Below, one piece after another: positions 46,400-55,581 of a DNA stretch of 64,000 nucleotides (position 1 is its first letter; each line of letters starts with the position of its first letter). The stretch comes from CAINVV01 sp963663005 (GTDB lineage Bacteria; Bacteroidota; Bacteroidia; Bacteroidales; Prolixibacteraceae): the NCBI GenBank assembly GCA_963663005.2, contig CAXXHH010000015.1, positions 434,001 through 498,000 on the forward strand, in the 5' to 3' direction. The position numbers and the translations under genes are program-made. Below the pieces are notes generated by a model. It saw only the letters and a list, made by a program, of their open reading frames with translations, ran no database searches and had not been told where the DNA came from.

Positions 46400-47038
46400 T
46401 TATCTCTCATACTTATAATACATTACCGTCCCGTAAATGACATGCATCACTCCGAACCCGATTGTCCAAAGTAACAAACCCTGATTGATAAAAAACCCCG
46501 CCATCAGTCCCAGCACAATTTCTGTTAATCCCAGATAATGGATCTCGCCCAATGTGAATTTGCCTGCATTGACAAGCGATAATCCATAGAAAATAAGGGT
46601 GACCGAAGCAATAAGCTCAAAATTGCTCCGAAATATCAAGATCAGGGTGAAAATTCCGCCTGAAACCAGTGGAATCAATAAATGGATCAGTAAACGCCGG
46701 GTTGATGCCGTCCAAAACTTCTGTCCAACCAACCTGGCCTTTCTTTGTGAAAAGTATACTGCCCCTAAAACAGCAAACCCTAGAACCAGCAAGGCATCCA
46801 ATGCAAGGTTAAACCCAATTCCAGAAAATGCCGAATCATTAGGACTCCGAAGGAATTCGTTCAACTGAATCTGACCAGAGTCCAAAACAAAAAGCCATGC
46901 TATGGCTGCACCCATCAAAGCACATACACCGGCAGAAACACCGGATAATCCGCTCAGCGATAAAAATTTGGACGACCTTTCCATGATTTCACGAATGGTC
47001 TGAAGATCTTCATTGGGATTTGTAGAATTTGTTTTCAT
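46400..47038 (-). CDS. Membrane protein of the creD operon
   Basis: 212 residues with about six hydrophobic segments (for example SGLSGVSAGVCALMGAAIAW at the start). The N-terminal part is charged (NEDLQTIREIMERSSKF). Proteins of this kind precede the HTH_34-creD pair in other Bacteroidota. Function unknown. The gene starts 8 bp downstream of the second palindrome. Confidence 0.8.
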   Translation of the reverse strand: MKTNSTNPNEDLQTIREIMERSSKFLSLSGLSGVSAGVCALMGAAIAWLFVLDSGQIQLNEFLRSPNDSAFSGIGFNLALDALLVLGFAVLGAVYFSQRKARLVGQKFWTASTRRLLIHLLIPLVSGGIFTLILIFRSNFELIASVTLIFYGLSLVNAGKFTLGEIHYLGLTEIVLGLMAGFFINQGLLLWTIGFGVMHVIYGTVMYYKYER

Positions 47039-47062
47039 TTAAAAGTACTTTGAATTACAAAG
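47038..47062 (-). promoter_or_regulatory. Operator copy 2, upstream of the creD operon
   Basis: The same 25-nt sequence as at 46004-46028. Here the palindrome is longer: ACTTTGAATTACAAAGT (47047-47063). It lies immediately before the first gene of the operon, where a bound regulator would block transcription start or early elongation. Confidence 0.7.
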
Positions 47063-47250
47063 TTAAAAATCAAATTCAGAATTACAACTCTCTCCGGTAA
47101 AAAATTTTCAAAAAAATTCCGCAGTTGACAGGAACCAAAATCCGTGACTTTTTTTTGCTATTTTACCAGTTCTATTTAGATCAGAATTCCAGACAAAATC
47201 CGTGTATAAAAACTATGAATTCATTGTATTATGCGCTTTAAAATTTTGAC

Positions 47251-49395
47251 ATGAAGACATATTGCTTTTCGATGATCCTCCTGATCCTTATTTCACTAAA
47301 TCCGGTATTTGCCAAAGATGGATCTCAACTGTGGCTTAATTATTCAAAGCTACCAGCCTCTCTGCAAATGGAATATCGAAAGAATATAGCAGGATTCATC
47401 GTTTATGGGGAATCACCAACTTTAAACATTGTAAAAAGGGAATTGCAAACAGGACTGAGCTCCTTGTTAGGGCGCTCGATACCTGAAATCTCAGGGAGAA
47501 TAAAGGGAAATATCATAGTGGTCGGTAAACCGGGAACGACTCCGGAGTTGAAAAACTATATCTCCGAAATTGATATAAAAGCGGTCGGGGATGAGGGATA
47601 TAGTATTAAGTCATTAAATATCAACGGGGAAAAAACAATCGCTATCCTGGCAAATACCGATTGTGGCATTTTATACGCAACGTACCATTTGTTACGTTTG
47701 GTAAAAACGGGGGCAAATCTTTCCAATCTGTCCATAATTAGCGCCCCAAAATTAAAAATCAGGATAATTGACCACTGGGATAATCTAAATGGTTCGATTG
47801 AAAGGGGATACGCTGGTAAGTCGCTCTGGAAATGGGAAGAGCTTCCCGACAAAATCGATGCACGTTACGAAGAATATGCGCGTGCCAACGCATCTATCGG
47901 TATTAACTCAACGGTGTTGAACAATGTGAACGCAAATCCGGATATCCTGACTCCCACCTATTTGAAAAAGGTAGCTGCCCTCGCCGGGATTTTCAGACCC
48001 TACGGACTGAAGGTCTATTTATCAGTTAAATTTAGTTCGCCGATCAATATTGGAGCTATGACTACTGCGGATCCACTTAATCCTTCAGTTATTGAATGGT
48101 GGAAAAAGAAGGTTGATGAAGTCTATGCGTACATCCCGGATTTCGGAGGTTTTCTTGTTAAAGCTAATTCCGAAGGACAACCCGGCCCACAAAATTATAA
48201 CCGTACCCACGCGGATGGGGCAAATATGCTGGCAGATGCGTTGAAACCGCACAATGGGATCGTGATGTGGAGAGCCTTTGTTTACGACAACAATGTGCCA
48301 GATGACCGCGCCAAGCAGGCTTTGAATGAATTTAAACCACTCGACGGTCAGTTTCGGGATAATGTATTGATCCAGGTTAAAAACGGAGCGATCGACTTTC
48401 AGCCAAGAGAACCATTTCACCCATTGTTTGGTTCCATGCCGAAGACTCCGCTTATGATGGAATTTCAGATAACCCAAGAGTATCTGGGGCAGTCGACCGA
48501 CCTTTGCTATTTAGCCCCGCTTTTCAAAGAATGCCTCAATTCGGATACATACGCCGAAGGCGAAGGTTCAACAGTCGCCCGAGTAATAGATGGCACCCTT
48601 GAAAATCACAAATTAACCGGTATGGCTGGGGTTGCAAATACCGGGAATGATCCAAATTGGACAGGCCATTTGTTTGGTCAATCGAATTGGTATTCCTTTG
48701 GTCGGTTAGCCTGGGATCCCTATCTCCAAGCCGGGGATATTGCCAGTGAGTGGATAAAACTCACTTTTTCGTTGGATCCGAAAATTGTAACGACTGTGAA
48801 AAAGATAATGATGGATTCAAGGGAGAATTCGGTTAATTATATGACTCCGCTTGGGCTTCATCATATTATGGGTAATGGGCATCATTTCGGTCCGGGACCT
48901 TGGGTCAACCGGGGACGGGCAGACTGGACATCTATCTATTACCATAAAGCAGATAGTATTGGATTAGGATTTGACAGATCTCCAGCCGGAAGTAATGCCA
49001 CCGGGCAATACGCCAAACCGGTTGCCGATAAATTTGCTAACCTTACGACTTGTCCGGAAGAGTGTCTGTTATGGTTCCATCACGTACCCTGGACGTATAA
49101 AATGAAGTCAGGTAAGACGTTGTGGGATGAACTATGCCTTCACTATGCCACCGGAATATCAGGAGTCAAAAAAATGAGTTCAGCCTGGCAATCCCTGGAG
49201 GGGAAAATTGATTCCGAGGAATTTACCCATGTCGCCGACAAAATAAAGAAACAGGAGCAATTAGCCGACTGGTGGCGAAATTCGTGTCTGACATATTTCC
49301 AGCAATTTTCAAAGATGCCTTACCCTGTTGGAGTTGAAAAACCTATTGAAAGTCTGGACTACTACAAACAGTTTGATTTCAACGGGTTAAAATAG
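47251..49395 (+). CDS. Secreted alpha-glucuronidase, GH67
   Basis: A 714-residue exported enzyme (signal peptide to about residue 21, NPVFAK). It removes 4-O-methyl-glucuronic acid from the ends of xylo-oligosaccharides. The GH67 N-terminal domain (25-160) precedes the TIM barrel beginning near RIIDHWDNLNGSIERGYAG. By spacing to known GH67 enzymes the acid is Glu308 (KANSEGQPGP) and the base pair Asp382 (NGAIDFQP) and Glu410 (QITQEY). It stands alone and ends at a bidirectional terminator. Confidence 0.95.
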   Translation: MKTYCFSMILLILISLNPVFAKDGSQLWLNYSKLPASLQMEYRKNIAGFIVYGESPTLNIVKRELQTGLSSLLGRSIPEISGRIKGNIIVVGKPGTTPELKNYISEIDIKAVGDEGYSIKSLNINGEKTIAILANTDCGILYATYHLLRLVKTGANLSNLSIISAPKLKIRIIDHWDNLNGSIERGYAGKSLWKWEELPDKIDARYEEYARANASIGINSTVLNNVNANPDILTPTYLKKVAALAGIFRPYGLKVYLSVKFSSPINIGAMTTADPLNPSVIEWWKKKVDEVYAYIPDFGGFLVKANSEGQPGPQNYNRTHADGANMLADALKPHNGIVMWRAFVYDNNVPDDRAKQALNEFKPLDGQFRDNVLIQVKNGAIDFQPREPFHPLFGSMPKTPLMMEFQITQEYLGQSTDLCYLAPLFKECLNSDTYAEGEGSTVARVIDGTLENHKLTGMAGVANTGNDPNWTGHLFGQSNWYSFGRLAWDPYLQAGDIASEWIKLTFSLDPKIVTTVKKIMMDSRENSVNYMTPLGLHHIMGNGHHFGPGPWVNRGRADWTSIYYHKADSIGLGFDRSPAGSNATGQYAKPVADKFANLTTCPEECLLWFHHVPWTYKMKSGKTLWDELCLHYATGISGVKKMSSAWQSLEGKIDSEEFTHVADKIKKQEQLADWWRNSCLTYFQQFSKMPYPVGVEKPIESLDYYKQFDFNGLK

Positions 49396-49426
49396 ACAGT
49401 AGCTACCCGCCAATCCAAACAAAGAA

Positions 49427-49460
49427 CAACGGGCTGAAATCGAAAGATTCCAGCCCGTTG
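49427..49460. terminator. Bidirectional terminator after the GH67 gene
   Basis: CAACGGGCTG pairs with CAGCCCGTTG, with further pairing toward a short GAAA loop. It lies between the converging GH67 and TIM-barrel genes. Confidence 0.8.
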
Positions 49461-49497
49461 TAAAATTATTCAAAGAGACCTAAGTGGTCGCTTAATA

Positions 49498-50403
49498 CTA
49501 CTTTAAAATTTTTGTGGTAACATTCTTGATGCTGATTTCCAGAGCCTCGAATGGTTTTCCCATACCTTGGTTATCATCTTCAACAAATGTGTATTTTGTT
49601 CCGGCGATAGCCTTGGATGCATAAATCTTCTTGAAATCTATAACACCTGCACCAACAGGACAAATGTCATCCTTAATCACGTCGAAGAATGGCGCCTGTT
49701 TGGTTTTCATATCTTTAAAGTGCAAAAGCTGGAATCTGCCTGGATATTTCTTGAACATTTCAATTGGATCCTGACCGGCTTTTGAGGCCCAGAACAAATC
49801 CAATTCCATGGTAATAAGATCCTTATCCATTTCTTTCATGAAAATATCATAGTAAGGAACAACTCCATTTGTATTCTTGAACTCAAAGTTGTGGTTATGA
49901 TAGCCGAACTGAACGCCAACGCCCTTCATAACTTTACCAACTTTATTCCAGTCTCCAATCATTCTTTTGTAGGTTTCCGCATTGCGGTCTACCTCCTCAA
50001 TCCATGGCTGGATACAATATTTTGCACCAAGGGCGGCATGCGAATCAGCCATAAGTTTGGCGGTATCCATGGTAATTCCTTTTGATTCCACAGCGGAGTG
50101 ACTGCTTATCACTTCCATTCCGAGTCCGCTTACAATCTTCTTAAATTCCGCAGGAGTATAGCCATAAAATTTACCGTTCGAATACCCTGCAAGCTCCAGA
50201 TTTTTATACCCAAGGTCTGAAAGCTTTTTCAGTGATCCAAGAAGGTCCGCAGCCATGGCATCTCTAATCGTATATAGCTGTAATCCAACACCAAATTTTT
50301 TACGATCTTCTGATACACCAGCAAAAGCCTCACCGGCTCCAGCCAAAAGTAAGCCAGCCGAACCAACGGCCGAAATTTTTAAGAAATCTCTTCTGTTTTG
50401 CAT
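49498..50403 (-). CDS. Tat-exported sugar phosphate isomerase/epimerase family TIM barrel
   Basis: 301 residues with a twin-arginine signal (MQNRRDFLKISAVGSAGLLL, RRDFLK motif), so it acts in the periplasm as a folded metal enzyme. The AP-endonuclease-2-like barrel shows FGVGLQLYTIRDAM, QFGYHNHNFEF (His metal ligands), MELDLFWASKAG and LLHFKDM. It probably isomerises a sugar derivative. The name covers many activities and the substrate is not determined. Confidence 0.88.
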   Translation of the reverse strand: MQNRRDFLKISAVGSAGLLLAGAGEAFAGVSEDRKKFGVGLQLYTIRDAMAADLLGSLKKLSDLGYKNLELAGYSNGKFYGYTPAEFKKIVSGLGMEVISSHSAVESKGITMDTAKLMADSHAALGAKYCIQPWIEEVDRNAETYKRMIGDWNKVGKVMKGVGVQFGYHNHNFEFKNTNGVVPYYDIFMKEMDKDLITMELDLFWASKAGQDPIEMFKKYPGRFQLLHFKDMKTKQAPFFDVIKDDICPVGAGVIDFKKIYASKAIAGTKYTFVEDDNQGMGKPFEALEISIKNVTTKILK

Positions 50404-50646
50404 AATTTCAATTATTTGTTTGAGATGAACGATTTACACTTGAAAACATAAAAGTAATACTCTCGTTTTAAGCTCCAACACAAAAGGACTAAAAAAAATC
50501 CAATTTAGATTGAGACAATTGAAAGAATTCAATTTCTACCTTACGTAAATAGTGTAAAATCAGAATTTTTGCCTTTTCATCCGAACATAATTCGTCTTTT
50601 AATTGCCGGATGGAACTCGCATGTGAGATATTCATCCGTGTTTGTT

Positions 50647-50985
50647 TTATGAACGTGCTCGTTTCGTGAGTCGAAAAAGCTGATCAAACTGGCTTACCAG
50701 CAAGACGACAAAAACGGATTCAGCAAATAACAAAAGTCGCTGAAGCGGAAGTCCAAATATTGTTTCATTCATTTGGCCAACCACCAGACAAAGGGATATT
50801 CCAAACAAAGTTCCAACGATAAAGAAAAACCAGGATAACTTAATATTTTTCAGGAATGATCTGGAAGCACTCTCCTCTTTGTAAATTTTTGACATAAGCT
50901 TCTCCTCAAAATCAGAAAATGGCATTTGCCCTACCGATTTCCCCATCAACTCACGAAACAATTTATCTTCTCTTTCCTGATTCAT
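50647..50985 (-). CDS. Small membrane protein following an ECF sigma factor
   Basis: 112 residues, with two hydrophobic segments (about 48-68 and 78-98). Its cytoplasmic N-terminus is about 45 residues long. It overlaps the sigma gene by 4 bp (ATGA), so translation is coupled. By position and layout it may be the anti-sigma factor, but it lacks a recognisable zinc motif. Confidence 0.7.
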   Translation of the reverse strand: MNQEREDKLFRELMGKSVGQMPFSDFEEKLMSKIYKEESASRSFLKNIKLSWFFFIVGTLFGISLCLVVGQMNETIFGLPLQRLLLFAESVFVVLLVSQFDQLFRLTKRARS

Positions 50986-51545
50986 TTTTCTTCTGGTATA
51001 AATTCTTCCTCCATCATCGAACTAATTACTTTCAACAGGTGCTTACGTGCCCTGTGCAATATCACCTTTACATTCGGTTCAGACCATCCTGTCAGATTTG
51101 TCATTTCCGCAATACTGACTCCTTCCAAATAGAATAGCTGTAATGAAAGACTTTCCCTGGCGGGAATTTTCTTCAACGATTCTGTAACAAGCATTTTCTG
51201 TTCTTCTGCGTTCAACCCTCTGAAAGTATCTTCAATGTCCTCGATTTCTGGCAACGTTTCAGTTATTGGCAGCACGATCCCCCTTTTTGACTTCTGAATC
51301 AGTTTAAATGCCTCATTGATAAGTATCCTATAAAACCAAGTTTTGAAACTGGATGTTTCTCTGAAAGATTTAAGATTCTGATAAGCCTTTATGAACGCTT
51401 TCTGGACAACCTCTTCGGCATCAAATTCGTTTTTAACGACCGCAACAGCAATAGAAAACCCCATGTCTTTATACTTTCGTATAAAATACCTGAAATCTTC
51501 ACTACTGCCGTTTAAAACTTTTTTGATGTAGACTGAATCCATCAA
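50982..51545 (-). CDS. ECF-type RNA polymerase sigma factor
   Basis: 187 residues. Region 2 reads DAEEVVQKAFIKAYQNLKSF with SFKTWFYRILINEAFKLIQK, and region 4 reads LEGVSIAEMTNLTGWSEPNV. It is the third gene of a four-gene minus-strand operon (52460 to 50647) with three membrane proteins. Confidence 0.93.
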   Translation of the reverse strand: MMDSVYIKKVLNGSSEDFRYFIRKYKDMGFSIAVAVVKNEFDAEEVVQKAFIKAYQNLKSFRETSSFKTWFYRILINEAFKLIQKSKRGIVLPITETLPEIEDIEDTFRGLNAEEQKMLVTESLKKIPARESLSLQLFYLEGVSIAEMTNLTGWSEPNVKVILHRARKHLLKVISSMMEEEFIPEEK

Positions 51546-51549
51546 TAGC

Positions 51550-51906
51550 CTATCGTTCCTTGGGTTTCTCTATGAAGTAGGTAATAACTGCGCCAAGTCC
51601 ACCGAAGAACAGCATAAAGCCAATGATCATTAGTTCCTTGGCCCCTTGCACATAATGTATATCTGTTGAAAGGCTCAAAATTAACGCCATGCAGAATCCA
51701 AATCCTACACCTGTAATAATTCCCCCCAATTTCAACCACGGAAAATGGAGTTTTGCTTGCCGCACCTTGAAAATCTCAGATACATCAGCATTTTTCTCAA
51801 TCAATGCCAATCGTTCTTTGTTCCGAGCCTGAAGGAAGAAATACCATCCAAAGAAAATGCTGGCAAAAAAGCCAAGCCAGATAAGTGTAATATCAAAATG
51901 ATCCAT
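51550..51906 (-). CDS. DUF6249-like membrane protein
   Basis: About 118 residues from the internal ATG (MDHFDITLIWLGFFASIFFG), with a membrane helix at the start, a charged stretch (ARNKERLALIEKNADVSEIF) and two more helices. This pattern fits DUF6249 proteins, which often lie beside ECF sigma factors in Bacteroidota. An upstream ATG at 51981 would add 25 residues, which look non-helical. It lies 4 bp before the sigma gene. Confidence 0.75.
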   Translation of the reverse strand: MDHFDITLIWLGFFASIFFGWYFFLQARNKERLALIEKNADVSEIFKVRQAKLHFPWLKLGGIITGVGFGFCMALILSLSTDIHYVQGAKELMIIGFMLFFGGLGAVITYFIEKPKER

Positions 51907-51989
51907 ATTAATGAAATTAAATTTGCCCCTTTGATCCGCGATTATAGAAAAGGTTACAATTTCATTAAGGAAATTCGACAAATTGATAA

Positions 51990-52460
51990 TTAATCAACTA
52001 CCTCTACTTTCTTTGGTACCTTGGCATTAAGAAGGGCAATTAACGATTTTATTCTGCCTGGCTTTTCAAACTCCTTAATACGGATGTCGTAATGGCCTGA
52101 CTCCGTAGAGATTGACAAAATTTTTGATCGCTTCATGGAGAGAACAATTACATAGATACCAGAAGAGATTAATAGTAATGGAATAAACAATTTCATAGCA
52201 ACTGCTTCGCCGTTAAAACTGGCTAACGAAGTGGAAAAGTCGCCCAACATTGTTGCTCCCGGTACCAAAATTGTCAATGAAAAAAGCACAAATGCAACCC
52301 CGACAACAAGGATAAGCCATCTATTCTGCAGCAAATAACCATTCCAGATTCTTATGGCTCGCATATCCAAATAGTCAATATGCTGGTATGCAAAATGATA
52401 TCTTAATAAATCAACGCCGTTTTCACTAATATGCACGTCGTTATTGTAAAATTCAGTCAT
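51990..52460 (-). CDS. Membrane protein opening the ECF sigma operon
   Basis: 156 residues. An N-terminal region (1-45) is followed by two membrane helices (about 48-70 and 88-108) and a C-terminal basic region ending PKKVEVVD. No family recognised. It is the first gene of the operon. Confidence 0.68.
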   Translation of the reverse strand: MTEFYNNDVHISENGVDLLRYHFAYQHIDYLDMRAIRIWNGYLLQNRWLILVVGVAFVLFSLTILVPGATMLGDFSTSLASFNGEAVAMKLFIPLLLISSGIYVIVLSMKRSKILSISTESGHYDIRIKEFEKPGRIKSLIALLNAKVPKKVEVVD

Positions 52461-52568
52461 AACAAAACGTATTATTTGAGATGAACAAAACTAAAAGCCC
52501 CAACAAAGAGCACTATGGACATACTCTCTCTTGCGCTTATCATTGCTTAATGAACGTAACGCATCCAC

Positions 52569-53066
52569 TTACATAGTAGGATGCTGCTCGACCAGTCGCC
52601 AAAGCTGAGAAGTCGATTGTGGCTGCTTTGGCTGTAGAATTATCGCCGAATTTGTTGCATCAGAGGATGTTGTAATGTACAGATCAGTGTCTTTCAGGCG
52701 AATGAAATACGAATTTTCACCCTGTCCGATAAATTCCCAACATTGGTCTTTTTCGTCCTTTAAAGGCGTCTGTTCCAACGATACACCAGGAACAATTTTT
52801 GATGCAGGATGGAGTGTCTTAGATGTAAACAAGTTTTTCAATTGGTATGTATCGCCCTCTTTCTTAATGAATTGCCAAGTCATGCATTTCCAGTCAACAT
52901 GCGAATATAGCACGATCCGGTTACCATCCTGAGACCCGGCATCGTATGGTCTTATATTTTTACCGGATTGAATATTTTGAATTGCGTAGGTACTTTTAAA
53001 AGTTTGCGCCATTGAATTTAGTGCAGTCGCCAATATCACGACTACCACTATCAGTGATTTTCTCAT
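52569..53066 (-). CDS. Secreted ricin-type beta-trefoil lectin domain protein
   Basis: 165 residues with a signal peptide (MRKSLIVVVVILATALNSMAQ). The rest is one RICIN/RicinB_lectin_2-like domain with three repeats (GKNIRPYDAGSQDGNRIVLY, TWQFIKKEGDTYQLKNL, SQLWRLVE). It probably binds carbohydrate in the periplasm or at the surface. It stands alone. Confidence 0.85.
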   Translation of the reverse strand: MRKSLIVVVVILATALNSMAQTFKSTYAIQNIQSGKNIRPYDAGSQDGNRIVLYSHVDWKCMTWQFIKKEGDTYQLKNLFTSKTLHPASKIVPGVSLEQTPLKDEKDQCWEFIGQGENSYFIRLKDTDLYITTSSDATNSAIILQPKQPQSTSQLWRLVEQHPTM

Positions 53067-53325
53067 TTTTGAATCTTTAAATTACTAATCTAAAACCATA
53101 TAATGATAGTAAAAATATTGAGAAAATGTTCCACTCTTTGTACTTTTTGATTTTGGGTTCAATCTTAAATTCGAAAGAGTTTCAGAATATTATCCCAAAT
53201 TGGAAACAATTGGCATAACAATTTTCAATAATACTTATGGACTACGTTTTGTGTAACGGTCTTTGGCACAACACATAAGTCAAATTCTATATTTTATTTA
53301 GGTTGATTGAAGATACCAATTTTAA

Positions 53326-54669
53326 ATGTTTCCTTTGCAAAACAACAAAACTCAAGTGGTGACAAGGTTCAAATTAATTTTCACTTTCAGCGTCCTTCTA
53401 TTTTTTACATCGACCAGAGTACATGCCCAATTTCTGATGGACATGGTCGATACAACAAAAAATGTTGGTAAAGGGTTGTTTGGGGTTTATAAAAAATATG
53501 ACCACATCAGAATTAGCGGATATATTCAGCCCCAGCTTCAGATTGCATCTGACAAAGGAATCAAAAGCTTTGAAGGAGGCGATTTCGGAACGCAGGTAAG
53601 CAATCGATTAATGTTGAAGCGAAGCCGGATCCGGTTCGACTACGTAAATTTTGGAGCGGTGAAAGGCCCCGGTATCCAAATTGCATTTCAGTTTGATGCA
53701 AATGAACGAGGATTCACAGTAAGAGACGTCTGGGGTCGGATTTTCGAAAACAGATACAAATTATTTGCCTTTACAACCGGAATGTTTGCCCGTCCGTTTG
53801 GTTTTGAGATTAATTACAGCAGTAGTGACAGAGAATCACCCGAAAGGGGAAGAATGTCACAGACCTTGATGAAGAGTGAGCGGGATTTAGGTGCTATGTT
53901 CAGTTTCGAGCCAAGAAAAAATATTGGTGCGTTGAATAAACTGAAAGTCGACATCGGCCTGTTTAATGGTCAGGGAATTGTTGCAACGGGAGAATTTGAT
54001 AATGTAAAGGATATGATCGGTCGAATTTCTATGAAACCGACGCGCATTACGAAGGACATTACACTGGCATTGGGAGCCTCAACGTTGCAGGGGGGATTGA
54101 TGCAAAATACGAAGTTTAGCTATTTCACCGGCACGGCGAATGGTGTCAAAACGATATTGGTCGATTCTGCTGCTTCAAATTTATACGGGGTTGCACCCAG
54201 AATATACTATGGCGTTGACGCTCAACTGAAAATAAAAAATAGAATCGGATTTTCTGAATTTCGTGCAGAATTGGTAAAAGGGCAGCAAACAGGCACACTT
54301 TCGAGTAGCGAGACTCCGGTTTTGTTGCTGACGGGGAAAGATGGGTTTGTTGTTCGTCGGTTTAATGGAGCCTATTTCTATTATGTACAGAGTTTATTCT
54401 CCACCAATCATCAAATCGTTATAAAATATGATTGGTATGACCCCAATTCCCAGGTGCAAGGTTCCGAAATTGGCGCGAATGGCTCCAAGTTATCAGGTGC
54501 AGACATTAAGTACAGCACTTTAGGCCTGGGATACGTCAATTACCTGACCGAGAACATTAAGCTGGTTGTATATTATGCCAGAGTTTGGAATGAGCGTACC
54601 CAATTGAAAGGATATACCACGGATATCAAGGATGATGTCATGACATTCCGGATACAATACAGATTCTAA
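53326..54669 (+). CDS. Phosphate-selective porin O/P-like outer-membrane porin
   Basis: 447 residues. A signal peptide (to about residue 35, STRVHAQF) precedes a barrel of about 16 strands: DHIRISGYIQPQLQIASD, MLKRSRIRFDYVNFG, FAFTTGMFARPFGFEINYSS and the final MTFRIQYRF ending in Phe. The pattern matches the porin OprP/OprO-like family, which lets anions through the outer membrane. The substrate is not known here. Confidence 0.87.
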   Translation: MFPLQNNKTQVVTRFKLIFTFSVLLFFTSTRVHAQFLMDMVDTTKNVGKGLFGVYKKYDHIRISGYIQPQLQIASDKGIKSFEGGDFGTQVSNRLMLKRSRIRFDYVNFGAVKGPGIQIAFQFDANERGFTVRDVWGRIFENRYKLFAFTTGMFARPFGFEINYSSSDRESPERGRMSQTLMKSERDLGAMFSFEPRKNIGALNKLKVDIGLFNGQGIVATGEFDNVKDMIGRISMKPTRITKDITLALGASTLQGGLMQNTKFSYFTGTANGVKTILVDSAASNLYGVAPRIYYGVDAQLKIKNRIGFSEFRAELVKGQQTGTLSSSETPVLLLTGKDGFVVRRFNGAYFYYVQSLFSTNHQIVIKYDWYDPNSQVQGSEIGANGSKLSGADIKYSTLGLGYVNYLTENIKLVVYYARVWNERTQLKGYTTDIKDDVMTFRIQYRF

Positions 54670-54967
54670 TTTTTTGATTTCTGTTACGCCTTTACTGGTT
54701 CACTTTCCCAGTCTGAGCTTCCCAATCTTGTATTTTCTTCTCTAAAGAATGCTAACATCCGGGAAATGGATGTTTTTCCCTAACTCTATTTATCATAGGA
54801 TTATATATCGCTGAAAATGATAAAATTTAACCCTTTTAATTAGGTTTTTACAAAACACTTTAATAAATTTGAAATTTAGAATGGTTCCGTAGAATAATTG
54901 CAAGCCTGATACTGCCTCATTTAAAAACTTCATATTTACATTACTCAATTAATCTAGGAGATTTGCT

Positions 54968-55483
54968 ATGGAAAAAGACGTTGTTTCTGAAAGTGTCGAA
55001 TTGACAAAAATTGATCAATCAAATGATCTTGTTAAAAAGTACATGTGGTGGACAATGGGAGCTGGATTGATTCCAATTCCTTTTGTTGATCTTGCTGCTA
55101 TTTCAGGGATTCAGATAAAGATGCTGAAAGATATGTCCGTCCTGTATGATGTAAAATTTAGTGAAAATAAGGGAAAGTCAATTGTTAGCGCCCTTTTAGG
55201 CTCCATTATACCTAATTCTTTGGCTTATGGAGGTGTTGGAAGTGTCTTGAAATTTATTCCTATTCTTGGATCCGTAATGGGAGGTCTCTCAATGTCTCTC
55301 TTTTCCGGAGCTGCTACGTATGCCATAGGGAAGGCGTTTATTCAACATTTCGAAGCAGGCGGTACATTCCTGGATTTTGATCCTGTTAAGGTGAAAGAGT
55401 ATTTCCAAAAGAAATTTGAAGAGGGAAAAGAAATCGCCAAAGAAATGGATGAAAAAATAGGTAAAAAAGAAGCCAAAGTATAG
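54968..55483 (+). CDS. DUF697-domain membrane protein (YcjF-like)
   Basis: 171 residues. The segment YMWWTMGAGLIPIPFVDLAA with ISGIQIKMLKDMSVLYDVKF is the DUF697 signature, with two membrane hairpins (about 28-50 and 78-125) and a charged C-terminal helix (KEYFQKKFEEGKEIAKEMDE). An AGGAG site stands 8 bp before ATG. Members often associate with GTPases or stress responses. The role here is unknown. Confidence 0.88.
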   Translation: MEKDVVSESVELTKIDQSNDLVKKYMWWTMGAGLIPIPFVDLAAISGIQIKMLKDMSVLYDVKFSENKGKSIVSALLGSIIPNSLAYGGVGSVLKFIPILGSVMGGLSMSLFSGAATYAIGKAFIQHFEAGGTFLDFDPVKVKEYFQKKFEEGKEIAKEMDEKIGKKEAKV

Positions 55484-55536
55484 TTGTTTCTGGCTTACGC
55501 CACTGGATTTTCTGCATTTAATTTGATTTAAAACTT

Positions 55537-55569
55537 AAAAATCACCGGTCATTGTTACCGGTGATTTTT
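55537..55569 (+). terminator. Terminator between the DUF697 gene and the biosynthetic cluster
   Basis: AAAAATCACCGGT pairs perfectly over 13 bp with ACCGGTGATTTTT across a 7-nt loop, and T residues follow. It marks the left border of the NRPS gene set and rules out any acyltransferase start upstream of it. Confidence 0.85.
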
Positions 55570-55581
55570 GTCAATTCTAAA

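Noticed and set aside
55552..55581. Upstream TTG start for the acyltransferase (MLPVIFVNSK)
   Set aside because: These codons lie in the loop and 3' arm of a perfect terminator hairpin, so translation more likely begins at TTG 55582.
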